64,000 nt of DNA from Hydrogenophaga flava NBRC 102514 (GCF_001571145.1 NZ_BCTF01000001.1:62001-126000); one strand, 5' to 3'; shown: positions 43,681 through 51,925, numbered from the stretch's first letter. Notes: a model not told the origin generated them from the sequence alone. Program-made: numbers and translations.

Positions 43681-45599
43681 GCGCCTGCTTCCGAAAAGAC
43701 CAATAGGACCTGTCCGGGCACCAGCTGCTGCCCCGCCACCACCGTCACACCGGACACCATGGCGTCGCGCGGTGCGGCGATCTGGTGCTCGATCTTCATG
43801 CTCTCGATGGTCAGCAGCACCTGCCCGCGCGCCACGCGCTGGCCGGGCTGCACCATGAGCGACACCAGCTTGCCGTTGAAGGGCGCGCGCAGTTCGCGCG
43901 CCGCGGGGCCCTGGCCACCGCTCAGCGCGGCGGCCAGGCTCAGGTCCTGCAGGTGCAGGTCGTGGGCGCCCCAGCGCACATGGCAGTGGCCGTCGGCCTT
44001 GCGCACCACCTGCGCGGGCTGCGCGACGCCATCGAGCGCCACGGTGCCATGGCCGATGTGCGCGGTGTGCTCACGCTCACCGGCCCGCACCTGCAAGGCA
44101 CCGTGACCGAGTTCGCGGACGCTGAGGTCCAGCGTGGTGTCGCCCAGCTTCACGCGCAGCGGCCGCACGAACGGGCTGGGCAGCGAAGTGCCCGCACGGC
44201 CCAGCCAGGTCGCCGCCAGCGCGGCGGCCACGAAAGCCTCGTGCGGCGGCTGGAGCGCTGCGCGCAGCCCGTCGCCGTGTTCCGCAAGGAAGGGGATGGT
44301 GGCGCCGCCCGCGCCGAACACCGGGTGGCGCAGGCAGGCGGCGAGGAAGGCGCGGTTGCTGGGCAGGCCCAGCAACACGGTTTCGTCCAGCGCGTGCGCG
44401 AGCTTCGCGATGGCTTCGCCGCGGGTCGGCGCGTGGGCGATCAGCTTGCCCAGCATGGCGTCGTAGTGCGGCGTGACCACCGTGCCGTCTTCGAGCGCGT
44501 GGTCGAAGCGCAGGCCATCGGTGAGGGTCGGCTCGGCGAAGCGCTGCACCGTGCCGGCGTGCGGGGTGAATCGATCGTCCTCGGCGCAAAGGCGGACCTC
44601 GATGGCGTGGCCGCGGAGCTGCACCTGGTCTTGCGTCAGTGGCAGCGCCTCGCCGCAGGCGACGCGCAGTTGCCACTCAACCAGGTCGAGGCCAGTGAGC
44701 ATTTCGGTGACAGGATGCTCGACCTGCAGCCGGGTATTCATCTCCATCATAAAGAACTGGTCACCGTCGAGCAGGAACTCCACCGTACCCGCGCCCACAT
44801 AGCCCGCGCCCTGAGCCAGCGCCACCGCACAGCGGCCGAGTTCGGCGCGCAGTTCGGGCGAGACCGCCGGGCTCGGCGACTCTTCGATGATCTTCTGGTG
44901 GCGGCGCTGCACCGAGCAGTCGCGCTCGCCCAGGTGGATGCAGTGGCCGTGCGCATCGGCGAACACCTGCACCTCGACGTGGCGCGGGTTCAGCAGCGCG
45001 CGCTCGATCAGCAGGTCGCCGTGGCCGAAGCCGGCCAGCGCCTCCGAGCGCGCGCTCTGCAGCGCGGCGGGCAACTGCTCGGCGCTGCGCACGAGGCGCA
45101 TGCCGCGCCCGCCACCACCGGCCACGGCCTTGACCATGACCGGGTAACCGATGCGCTGCGCCTCGGCCACGAAGGTCTCTTCGCGCTGGTCGTCGCCGAA
45201 GTAGCCGGGCAGCACCGGCACGCCCTGCCGCAGCGCCAACGCCTTGGCGGCGGACTTGCTGCCCAGCGCACGGATGGCGGCGGGCGGCGGGCCGACCCAG
45301 TTCAGGCCCGCGTCGATGACGGCCTGCGCGAAACCGGCGTTCTCGCTGAGGAAGCCGTAGCCGGGGTGCACCGCGTCGGCGCCGCTGGCGCGCGCGGCGT
45401 CGATCAGCTTGTCCATGCGCAGGTAGCTGTCGGCCGAGGCCGTGCCACCCAGCGCCATGGCGGTGTCGGCTTCGCGCATGTGCAATGCGCTGCGGTCGGC
45501 ATCGGAGTACGCCGCCACGGTGGCGATGCCCATCTTGCGCGCGGTGCGGAGGATGCGGCGCGCGATTTCGCCGCGGTTGGCGATCAGCAGGCGCTTCAT
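43677..45599 (-). CDS. Acyl-CoA carboxylase alpha subunit (biotin carboxylase + BCCP), AtuF-like
   Basis: A 640-residue protein with an N-terminal biotin carboxylase (KRLLIANRGEIARRILRTAR; ATP-grasp loop VKAVAGGGGRGMRLV; MEMNTRLQVEHPVTEM), a linker, and a C-terminal biotinyl domain whose lysine is Lys602 in IESMKIEH. The common motif is EAMKM, so the Ser and Ile are variant but tolerated. It carboxylates biotin with ATP and bicarbonate and pairs with the carboxyltransferase at 47612. Length and layout match geranyl-CoA or methylcrotonyl-CoA carboxylase alpha chains. The ATG 45599 overlaps the hydratase stop. Confidence 0.92.
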   Translation of the reverse strand: MKRLLIANRGEIARRILRTARKMGIATVAAYSDADRSALHMREADTAMALGGTASADSYLRMDKLIDAARASGADAVHPGYGFLSENAGFAQAVIDAGLNWVGPPPAAIRALGSKSAAKALALRQGVPVLPGYFGDDQREETFVAEAQRIGYPVMVKAVAGGGGRGMRLVRSAEQLPAALQSARSEALAGFGHGDLLIERALLNPRHVEVQVFADAHGHCIHLGERDCSVQRRHQKIIEESPSPAVSPELRAELGRCAVALAQGAGYVGAGTVEFLLDGDQFFMMEMNTRLQVEHPVTEMLTGLDLVEWQLRVACGEALPLTQDQVQLRGHAIEVRLCAEDDRFTPHAGTVQRFAEPTLTDGLRFDHALEDGTVVTPHYDAMLGKLIAHAPTRGEAIAKLAHALDETVLLGLPSNRAFLAACLRHPVFGAGGATIPFLAEHGDGLRAALQPPHEAFVAAALAATWLGRAGTSLPSPFVRPLRVKLGDTTLDLSVRELGHGALQVRAGEREHTAHIGHGTVALDGVAQPAQVVRKADGHCHVRWGAHDLHLQDLSLAAALSGGQGPAARELRAPFNGKLVSLMVQPGQRVARGQVLLTIESMKIEHQIAAPRDAMVSGVTVVAGQQLVPGQVLLVFSEAGA

Positions 45600-46393
45600 G
45601 CGCCCCCCTCCACCCACGGTGCGGGCTGCTTGCGCGCAAAGGCCTTGAGGCCGGCGGCCGCCTCCGGCCCGCGCAGGGCCGACGCAAAGGCGATGGCGGC
45701 TTCGTCGCGCAGGTCGGGCAGCGGGCCGTGCAGGCGGCGCAGCAGTTGTTTGGTGGCGGCGGTCGCGCCGGGCGCCGCTGCACGGTGGCGTTTGAGGGTA
45801 TCGGCCAGCGCCTCTTCCAGTTCGCCATCGGCCACCACGTCGTTGACCAGACCCAGGTCACGGGCCTCGCTGGCGCTGAAGTGCCGCCCCGACAGCAGGC
45901 AGTCGCGCGCGGCGCGGTCACCCAGACGCCGCCAGACAAAGGGCGCGATCTGCGCCGGCGGCAGACCCAGCGTGACCTCGGGCGTGGCGAACACCGAGCG
46001 CTGCGTGGCCAGCACCACGTCGCCACAGCAGACCAGGCCGAAGCCGCCGCCCATGGCCGGCCCGTCCACCGCAACCAACAGCAGCTGCGGCAGTTCGGTC
46101 AGCGCGTGCAGCACGTCGCCGAATGCGCGGTTGGCGTCGATCAGCGGGTCGTGTGCGCCCTCGGCAAGCGGCTGGCCGATGGCGCTGGCGAAGTGGCCCA
46201 GGCTGCCGCCCGCGCAGAAGGCACCTCCCGCACCGGTGAGCACCACCGCGCGCAGGCGGTCGTCGGCCTTGGCCCGCAGGCAGGCCTCGAACAGGGCGAC
46301 CACCATGCCGTCGGACAGCGCATTGCGCGAGGCCGGGTCGTTGAGCGTCCAGCGCTCGGTGTCGCCCTGCCGCACCACCAGAAAGTTGCTCAT
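45596..46393 (-). CDS. Enoyl-CoA hydratase/isomerase family protein (locus B), AtuE-like
   Basis: A 265-residue crotonase-fold protein: AFCAGGSLGHFASA and AVDGPAMGGGFGLVCCGDVV form the oxyanion hole, and FATPEVTLGLPPAQIAPFV lies at the catalytic region. Located between an acyl-CoA dehydrogenase and the biotin carboxylase, the same relative position as AtuE in Pseudomonas, it may hydrate the carboxylated (isohexenylglutaconyl-type) intermediate. The start is ATG 46393; the 411-residue frame upstream is a shadow of the dehydrogenase. ATGA overlap with the biotin carboxylase gene. Confidence 0.87.
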   Translation of the reverse strand: MSNFLVVRQGDTERWTLNDPASRNALSDGMVVALFEACLRAKADDRLRAVVLTGAGGAFCAGGSLGHFASAIGQPLAEGAHDPLIDANRAFGDVLHALTELPQLLLVAVDGPAMGGGFGLVCCGDVVLATQRSVFATPEVTLGLPPAQIAPFVWRRLGDRAARDCLLSGRHFSASEARDLGLVNDVVADGELEEALADTLKRHRAAAPGATAATKQLLRRLHGPLPDLRDEAAIAFASALRGPEAAAGLKAFARKQPAPWVEGGA

Positions 46394-46404
46394 GCCGCTC
46401 CCTC

Positions 46405-47577
46405 TCAGTGCGCCGGGCGCTTGGCGATGCCCATGATTTTGGTGAGGATGCCGAGCATCACCTCGTCGGCCCCACCACCGATGGAGGCCAGGCGCCCGTC
46501 GCGGTACATGCGCGAGACCTTGTTGTCCCAGGTGAAGCCCATGCCGCCCCAGAACTGCAGGCAGGTGTCGGGTACCAGGCGGTTCAGGCGCCCGGCCTTG
46601 AGCTTGGCCATGGTGGCCCACTCGGTCACGTCTTCGCCTGCCACGTAGTGTTCGCAGGCCTGGTAGGTCAGCGCGCGAAGGCTCTCGACCTCGGTCTTGA
46701 GCTCGGCCAGCTTGAACTGCACCCACTGCTGGTCGGCCAGCGAGGCGCCGAACAGCTTGCGCTCCTGTGCGTACTCCACCGTCCACTGGATGCAGTTGGT
46801 CAGGCTCTGGATGCAGCTGGCCGCGGCCCACAGGCGCTCTTCCTGGAACTGCTGCATCTGGTAGATGAAGCCCGAACCTTCAGCGCCGATGCGGTAGCGC
46901 TGCGGCACGCGCACCTCGTCGAAGAACAGCAGGCCGGTGTCGCTGCTGTTCATGCCGATCTTCTTGATCTTCTGGCCGACCTCGAAGCCCTTGACGGTCT
47001 TGCCGTTCTCGCGCAGCGGCACCATCACCAGGCTCTTGTTCTTGTGCGCCGGGCCCTCGCTGGTGTTGACCAGCATGCACATCCAGTCGGCCTGCAGGCT
47101 GTTGGTGATCCACATCTTCTGGCCGCTGATGACGTAGTCGTCGCCGTCCTTGCGCGCCACGGTCTTGATGGCCGAGACGTCGCTGCCCGCGCCCGGTTCG
47201 CTCACGCCGATGCAGCCCACCGCATCGCCCGCAATCGCCGGCGCCAGGAACTGTTCCCGCAGTTCATCGCTGCCAAAGCGCGCCAGCGCGGGGGTGCACA
47301 TGTCCGTCTGCACGCCGATGGCCATGGGCACGCCGCCGCAATGGATGTGGCCCAGCGCCTCGGCCATGGCCACGCTGTAGGAATAGTCCAGCCCCATGCC
47401 GCCGTAGGCCTCGGGCTTGGTCAGGCCCAGCAGGCCGAGCCGGCCCATCTGCTTGAAGACCTCGTGGGCCGGGAAGATCTCGGCCGCTTCCCACTCGTCC
47501 ACGTGCGGGTTGATCTGCTCGTCGATGAAGCGCTTGAGGGTCTTCTGGATTTCGCGGTGCTCGTGGGTGAACTGCAT
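46405..47577 (-). CDS. Acyl-CoA dehydrogenase, citronellyl-CoA dehydrogenase-like (AtuD-like)
   Basis: A 390-residue acyl-CoA dehydrogenase. GCIGVSEPGAGSDVSAIKTV and KMWITNSLQADWMCMLVN form the flavin site; the C-terminal GGMGFTWDNKVSRMYRDGRL is characteristic of a subgroup that includes AtuD. It would insert the double bond that creates the 2-enoyl (cis-geranyl-type) substrate for the carboxylase. It lies 11 bases upstream of the hydratase and 34 bases downstream of the carboxyltransferase, so all are one operon. Confidence 0.88.
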   Translation of the reverse strand: MQFTHEHREIQKTLKRFIDEQINPHVDEWEAAEIFPAHEVFKQMGRLGLLGLTKPEAYGGMGLDYSYSVAMAEALGHIHCGGVPMAIGVQTDMCTPALARFGSDELREQFLAPAIAGDAVGCIGVSEPGAGSDVSAIKTVARKDGDDYVISGQKMWITNSLQADWMCMLVNTSEGPAHKNKSLVMVPLRENGKTVKGFEVGQKIKKIGMNSSDTGLLFFDEVRVPQRYRIGAEGSGFIYQMQQFQEERLWAAASCIQSLTNCIQWTVEYAQERKLFGASLADQQWVQFKLAELKTEVESLRALTYQACEHYVAGEDVTEWATMAKLKAGRLNRLVPDTCLQFWGGMGFTWDNKVSRMYRDGRLASIGGGADEVMLGILTKIMGIAKRPAH

Positions 47578-47611
47578 GGGGTGTCTCCTGTCGTTGTCTT
47601 GAATGCGGGGG

Positions 47612-49231
47612 TCACATGCGCGCCACGCCGAACTGCATGGCCCTCGGCTGACGCAACGCCGCCTCGGCCACGGTGTCCAGGCAGAAGGCGAGCACGGCGC
47701 GGGTGTCGCGCGGGTCGATCACGCCGTCGTCCAGCACCAGGCCGCTCGTATGGAACGCATCGGCCTGCGACTCGAACTTCTGCACGATGGCGTCGTACTG
47801 CGCCTTCATCTGTGCCTGCACCTCGGGCGTGTCGGTGGGAATGCCTTTGCGTGCCATGCCGGCCTCGGCCACGATCTGCATGGTCTTCGCGGCCTGCTCC
47901 CCGCCCATGACCGCGGTGCGCGCGTTGGGCCAGCTGAACAGGAAGCGCGGCGCGTAGCCGCGGCCGCACATACCGTAGTTGCCGGCGCCGAAGCTGGCAC
48001 CGCACTGGATGGTGATCTGCGGCACGGTGGCGTTGGTCACGGCCTGGATCATCTTGCTGCCGTGCTTGATCATCCCGGCCTGCTCGCTGTCCTTGCCGAC
48101 CATGTAGCCGGTGGTGTTCTGCAGGTAGACGATGGGATGGCCCAGCTGGCACATCCACTGGATGAAGTGCGTGGCCTTGTTCGCACCCGCCACGTCGATG
48201 GGGCCGTTGTTGCTGATGATCCCGACCGCATGGCCGCCGATGTGCGCCTGCGCGCAGACCGTGGCGGCGCCGTAGAGCGGCTTGAACTCGAGGATGTCGG
48301 AGCCGTCGGTGATGCGCGCCATGACCTCGCGCATGTCCACCGGCTCGCGGTGGTGCGGTGGCATCAGCGCAAGCAGGTCTTCCGCGTCGAAGCAGGGTTC
48401 GGTCGCCACCGGTCGCTGCGGCGTCTGCCAGCCAGTGCGCGCCACGATGTCGCGCGCCAGGCCCAGGGCTTCGCGGTCGTCTTCGGCGAGGTGCTCGCCC
48501 AGGCCCGACACCGAGGTGTGCATCTCGGCGCCGCCCAGTTCTTCTTCGGTGGCGATCTCGCCGGTCGCGGCCTTGAGCAGCGGCGGGCCGGCGAGAAAGG
48601 CGCGCGAGCGGCCGCGCACCATGATCACGATGTCCGACAGACCCGGCATGTAGGCGCCGCCCGCGGTGCCCGAGCCGTGCTGCACGGTGATCACCGGCAG
48701 GCCCGCGGCCGAGAGCCGCGCGAGGTTGCGAAACAGGCCGCCGCCGAGCACGAAGCCCTCGACCTGGTACTTCATCAGGTTCGCGCCCGCGCTCTCGACC
48801 AGGTGCACGAAGGGCAGCCGGTTCTCCAGCGCCATCTCCTGCACGCGCAGGATCTTCTCCAGCCCGCGAGCCTGGATCGCGCCGGCCTCGATGCCCGAGT
48901 CGCTGGCCACCACCATGCAGCGCACACCGCCGATGAAACCGATGCCGGCCAGCATGCCGCCGCCGGGCACGGATTTCTCCGGGTCTTTCGTGTCCTGCAG
49001 GAAGCCGGCCAGCGAACACAGCGGCAGCCAGGGCGCTCCGGGGTCCAGCAACAGGCCCACGCGCTCGCGCGGCAGCAACTGCCCGCGCTTGTGGAACACC
49101 GGTGCCGACTGGGCCGAAGCCGCAGCGGCGCGTTCTTCCAGCGCCCGCAGCTGGGCGATGCGCGCGAGCATGGCGTCGCGGCGTTGCGCAGCCTGTTCGC
49201 TGTGCGGGTTGAAATTCGACGCAAAGCTCAT
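47612..49231 (-). CDS. Acyl-CoA carboxylase beta subunit (carboxyltransferase), AtuC-like
   Basis: A 539-residue biotin-dependent carboxyltransferase. N-half LVESAGANLMKYQVEGFVLG and GSGTAGGAYMPGLSDIVIMV, C-half YLQNTTGYMVG and GASFGAGNYGMCGRGYAPRF are the two crotonase-like halves binding acyl-CoA and biotin. The segment after ESAGANL lacks the VFPDRDHFGRIF pattern of methylcrotonyl-CoA carboxylase (LiuB/MccB), which points to the geranyl-CoA carboxylase side of the family. It transfers carboxyl from biotin on the AtuF-like subunit to the gamma-methyl carbon of a 2-enoyl-CoA. The ATG 49231 overlaps the SDR stop. Confidence 0.9.
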   Translation of the reverse strand: MSFASNFNPHSEQAAQRRDAMLARIAQLRALEERAAAASAQSAPVFHKRGQLLPRERVGLLLDPGAPWLPLCSLAGFLQDTKDPEKSVPGGGMLAGIGFIGGVRCMVVASDSGIEAGAIQARGLEKILRVQEMALENRLPFVHLVESAGANLMKYQVEGFVLGGGLFRNLARLSAAGLPVITVQHGSGTAGGAYMPGLSDIVIMVRGRSRAFLAGPPLLKAATGEIATEEELGGAEMHTSVSGLGEHLAEDDREALGLARDIVARTGWQTPQRPVATEPCFDAEDLLALMPPHHREPVDMREVMARITDGSDILEFKPLYGAATVCAQAHIGGHAVGIISNNGPIDVAGANKATHFIQWMCQLGHPIVYLQNTTGYMVGKDSEQAGMIKHGSKMIQAVTNATVPQITIQCGASFGAGNYGMCGRGYAPRFLFSWPNARTAVMGGEQAAKTMQIVAEAGMARKGIPTDTPEVQAQMKAQYDAIVQKFESQADAFHTSGLVLDDGVIDPRDTRAVLAFCLDTVAEAALRQPRAMQFGVARM

Positions 49232-50118
49232 GACTGGAACACCTTGGGCGTCACGGCGCAGTGGAAACCGTCGAATGGTTTCACCGCGTCGCGCTGCTGC
49301 ACCTCGGCCGGTGCGGCGACCTGGCCCCAGCCCATGCGCACCTGCGGCCGTGCGCCATCCACACGCAGCACGGTGCCGCTGATGAAACTGGCCGCCGGCG
49401 AGAGCAGGAAGACGATGGCGGCCGAGGTTTCGGCCTCGTTGCCGAGGCGGCCCAGCGGCACCGTCTGGCGCATCTCGCGCAGCATCGGCCCGGCTTCGGG
49501 CGGGTAGTGGTCCATGCCGCTGGACGCGATGTAGCCCGGCGCGACCGCGTTCACGCGCACGCCGCTCTTGGCCCACTCCATCGCCGCGGTCTCGGTGAAG
49601 CTGACCATGCCCATGCGCGCCGCGCCGCTGTGGCCCATGCCCGGCATGGAGCCCCACATGTCGGCCACGATGTTGACGATGGCGCCGCCCTGCGCCGCCA
49701 TGCTCTGCAGGTAACACTCGCGCGCCACCAGGAAGCCGCCGGTGAGGTTGGTGTCGATCACCGCCTGCCAGCCCTTTGCGCTGATCTTCTCCAGGGGGGT
49801 GATGTACTGGCCGCCCGCGTTGTTGACCAGGGCATCGATGCGGCCGTGGGCCTGCACCGCGTCGGCCACCATGGCCTGCACACCCGCCTCGTTGCGGATG
49901 TCGCAGACGTGGAAGCTGGCGCGCCCGCCGTCGTCGGCGATCTCGATGGCCGTGGCCTGCAGCTTCTCGGGGTTGCGGCCCACCAGCACCACCATGGCGC
50001 CCAGGCGGGCCAGCTCGTGCGCGGTGCAGCGGCCGATGCCCGAGCCGCCGCCCGTGACCATCACCACGCGGCCGGCGAACAGGCCGTCTCGGAACACCGA
50101 CTGGTAGCCTGAACTCAT
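49228..50118 (-). CDS. SDR oxidoreductase with PECR-like active site
   Basis: A 296-residue short-chain dehydrogenase/reductase. The cofactor motif TGGGSGIG is at residues 22-29 and NNAGG near 99-103. The usual YxxxK is replaced: residues 163-168 read HSGAAR, as in peroxisomal trans-2-enoyl-CoA reductase (PECR), and the C-terminal LLSPAASFISGTVLRVDGAR also fits that group. It may therefore reduce an enoyl- or dienoyl-CoA rather than oxidise an alcohol. Position corresponds to AtuB/AtuG-type SDRs in Atu operons. Overlaps TetR upstream and the carboxyltransferase downstream by 4 bases each. Confidence 0.87.
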   Translation of the reverse strand: MSSGYQSVFRDGLFAGRVVMVTGGGSGIGRCTAHELARLGAMVVLVGRNPEKLQATAIEIADDGGRASFHVCDIRNEAGVQAMVADAVQAHGRIDALVNNAGGQYITPLEKISAKGWQAVIDTNLTGGFLVARECYLQSMAAQGGAIVNIVADMWGSMPGMGHSGAARMGMVSFTETAAMEWAKSGVRVNAVAPGYIASSGMDHYPPEAGPMLREMRQTVPLGRLGNEAETSAAIVFLLSPAASFISGTVLRVDGARPQVRMGWGQVAAPAEVQQRDAVKPFDGFHCAVTPKVFQS

Positions 50119-50786
50119 GCGGGCTCCTTGAGGAAGAGTTGCAACGCGGCCTCGGTCAGGTCGTCAAGTGAGGCCTTGCGGCCCGGCTCGAACCACTGCA
50201 CCGCCCAGTTGAGCGCTCCAAAAATCATCAGCCGCGCCAGGCTCGGGTCGCCCTGCAGCTCGCCGCTGTCGTGCAGCGCCTGCAGCACCGGCACCCAGAC
50301 GGCTTCGTACTCGCGCCGCAGCTCGTTGACCGCCTGGCGCTGCACCTCGGAGAGCGAGCGCCACTCGTAGAGCATCACCGGGATGAAGTCGCTTTCGGCG
50401 CCCAGCAGCACCTCCAGGTGGTTGCGCACCAGCACGCGCAGGCACTCGCGCGCGCTCAGCGTCTGGCCCGCGGCGGTGGCCGCGGCGTGCATGGCGCCGG
50501 CCTGGCGCCCGGTAGCGCGCTGCATGCCTTCGAGCATCACGGCCGCGAGCAGCGCTTCCTTGTTCTCGAAGTGGTAGAAGGGCGAGCCCGAGCGCATGCC
50601 GGCCGCCGCTGCGATGTCCCGTGTACTGGTGGCGGCAAAGCCCTGCTGGCGGAACAGGCGGGCCGCGGCGCGCAGCAGGTCCTGGCGGCGGTTGCCGTCG
50701 TCGCGCTCGTCGGCGGTCTTGCGGGGGCGCCCGCGGGCGCGCTTGACGGCGTCGGGTGCGGCGGACTCGGTGGTCGGTGCGTTCAT
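50115..50786 (-). CDS. TetR-family repressor, AtuR-like
   Basis: A 223-residue TetR regulator. After a basic, disordered N-terminus (KRARGRPRKTADERDD) the helix-turn-helix is ARLFRQQGFAATSTRDIAAA..GMRSGSPFYHFENKEALLAA (about residues 40-82). The rest is the ligand-binding/dimerisation domain, probably for an acyl-CoA. It is the first gene of the locus B operon and starts 22 bases from a 35-bp operator at 50809, so it is probably autoregulated. A near-identical operator at 17641 makes it the likely controller of locus A too. Confidence 0.9.
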   Translation of the reverse strand: MNAPTTESAAPDAVKRARGRPRKTADERDDGNRRQDLLRAAARLFRQQGFAATSTRDIAAAAGMRSGSPFYHFENKEALLAAVMLEGMQRATGRQAGAMHAAATAAGQTLSARECLRVLVRNHLEVLLGAESDFIPVMLYEWRSLSEVQRQAVNELRREYEAVWVPVLQALHDSGELQGDPSLARLMIFGALNWAVQWFEPGRKASLDDLTEAALQLFLKEPA

Positions 50787-50808
50787 GGGGCCACACCCTA
50801 GCAGAGCA

Positions 50809-50843
50809 CCTTATTTTTAGCAAGCAAACGCTTTGTAAAAATA
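50809..50843. promoter_or_regulatory. Predicted AtuR-like TetR operator, copy B
   Basis: AT-rich 35-bp element with core AAGCAAACGCTT (50822-50833; AAGC-N4-GCTT) and T-rich/A-rich flanks. Its reverse complement differs from 17641-17675 at only three positions. It begins 22 bases upstream of the TetR ATG and would cover the promoter of the locus B operon. Confidence 0.75.
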
Positions 50844-50870
50844 AAACAAGGCCGACAATGCGCTCTTAAA

Positions 50871-50885
50871 AACTGAATAACAGTT
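50871..50885. promoter_or_regulatory. Inverted repeat AACTG-N5-CAGTT
   Basis: AACTGAATAACAGTT is a perfect 5-bp-arm inverted repeat about 79 bases before the Tim44-like gene, in the AT-rich gap between that gene and the TetR operon. It could be an operator or promoter-proximal hairpin for the rightward gene; the regulator is unknown. Confidence 0.35.
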
Positions 50886-50963
50886 AGTTATTTGCTGATT
50901 TTTTGGAAGTCTCGTCGCACCTATGATCGCGCGTCAACTACTTCACTCACGAAGGAGACCTTC

Positions 50964-51860
50964 ATGAAAAAACTGCTTTCTCTGCTCGCCGTCGTTCTGA
51001 CGCTGGGCCTGGGCACCGCCCACATGGACGCCGAAGCCAAGCGCATCGGCGGCGGCAAGTCGCTGGGCATGCAGCGCCAGGCCACCCCGCCCGCCAAGGC
51101 ACCCGACGCCACACCGAACGCCGCGCCTGCCGCGGGCGCCACAGCTGGTGCCGCAGCCGCTCCCAAGCGCAGCTGGATGGGCCCGGTGGCCGGTCTGGCC
51201 GCTGGTCTGGGTCTGGCCGCACTGGCCTCGCACCTGGGCTTCGGTGAAGAGTTCGCCAACATGCTGATGATCGCCCTGCTGGTGATGGTGGCGCTGGCCG
51301 TGGTCGGCTTCATCATGCGCAAGCGCGCTGCGGCGCAAGGTGGCTCCAGCGGCCTGGCCTACGCCGGTGCCGGCGCAGGCGCCGGTGGCGCGAACAACGC
51401 CTTCCGCATGCCCGCCAGCCCGGTGCAGACCGGTGGCGCAGCGGCCGGTGGCTCGATGATCGGTGCCAACCTGCAAGGCGCGCAGCCGCGCATCCCGGCC
51501 GACTTCGACGTCGCAGCCTTCGAGCGCAACGCCAAGGTCAACTACATCCGCCTGCAGGCCGCCAATGACACCGGCAACCTGGACGACATCCGCCAGTTCA
51601 CCTCGCCGGAAATGTTCGCCGAGCTGCAGATGGACATCCGCGACCGCAACGGCGCCACCCAGCACACCGACGTGCTGAGCCTCAACGCCCAGGTGCTGGA
51701 AGTGGCCGAAGAAGACGCGCTGTATGTGGTGAGCGTGCGCTTCACCGGCGAGTTGCGCGAAGACGGCGTGACCAGCCCGGTCGACGAGATCTGGCACCTG
51801 ACCAAGCCGCGCCAGGGCAACGGCGGCTGGATCCTCTCGGGCATCCAGCAAGGCGCCTGA
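50964..51860 (+). CDS. Tim44-like domain protein
   Basis: A 298-residue exported or membrane-bound protein. N-terminal signal (MKKLLSLLAVVLTLGLGTAH), an Ala/Pro-rich linker, two hydrophobic segments (about 72-90 and 92-114), a Gly/Ala-rich linker, and a C-terminal Tim44-like domain (FDVAAFERNAKVNYIRLQAA, FTSPEMFAELQMDI, EIWHLTKPRQGNGGWILSGI). The bacterial function is unclear; it is common in Burkholderiales. ATG 50964 has GAAGGAGA upstream. A terminator follows at 51893. Confidence 0.88.
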   Translation: MKKLLSLLAVVLTLGLGTAHMDAEAKRIGGGKSLGMQRQATPPAKAPDATPNAAPAAGATAGAAAAPKRSWMGPVAGLAAGLGLAALASHLGFGEEFANMLMIALLVMVALAVVGFIMRKRAAAQGGSSGLAYAGAGAGAGGANNAFRMPASPVQTGGAAAGGSMIGANLQGAQPRIPADFDVAAFERNAKVNYIRLQAANDTGNLDDIRQFTSPEMFAELQMDIRDRNGATQHTDVLSLNAQVLEVAEEDALYVVSVRFTGELREDGVTSPVDEIWHLTKPRQGNGGWILSGIQQGA

Positions 51861-51892
51861 CCGATTGTTGTTCCACGAGAACTCCTCGCTTG

Positions 51893-51919
51893 CCCCGGCC
51901 CTCCGCCGGGGTTTTTTTT
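51893..51919 (+). terminator. Rho-independent terminator after Tim44-like gene
   Basis: CCCCGGC (51893-51899), 5-base loop, GCCGGGG (51905-51911), then eight T. It ends the rightward transcript; the leftward TyrR-like gene ends at 51926. Confidence 0.92.
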
Positions 51920-51925
51920 GCCTGC

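Noticed and set aside
42514..50118. Leucine/isovalerate (Liu) cluster
   Set aside because: The carboxyltransferase lacks the LiuB/MccB pattern after ESAGANL, there is no HMG-CoA lyase gene, and an AtuA pair shares the operator; not fully excluded.
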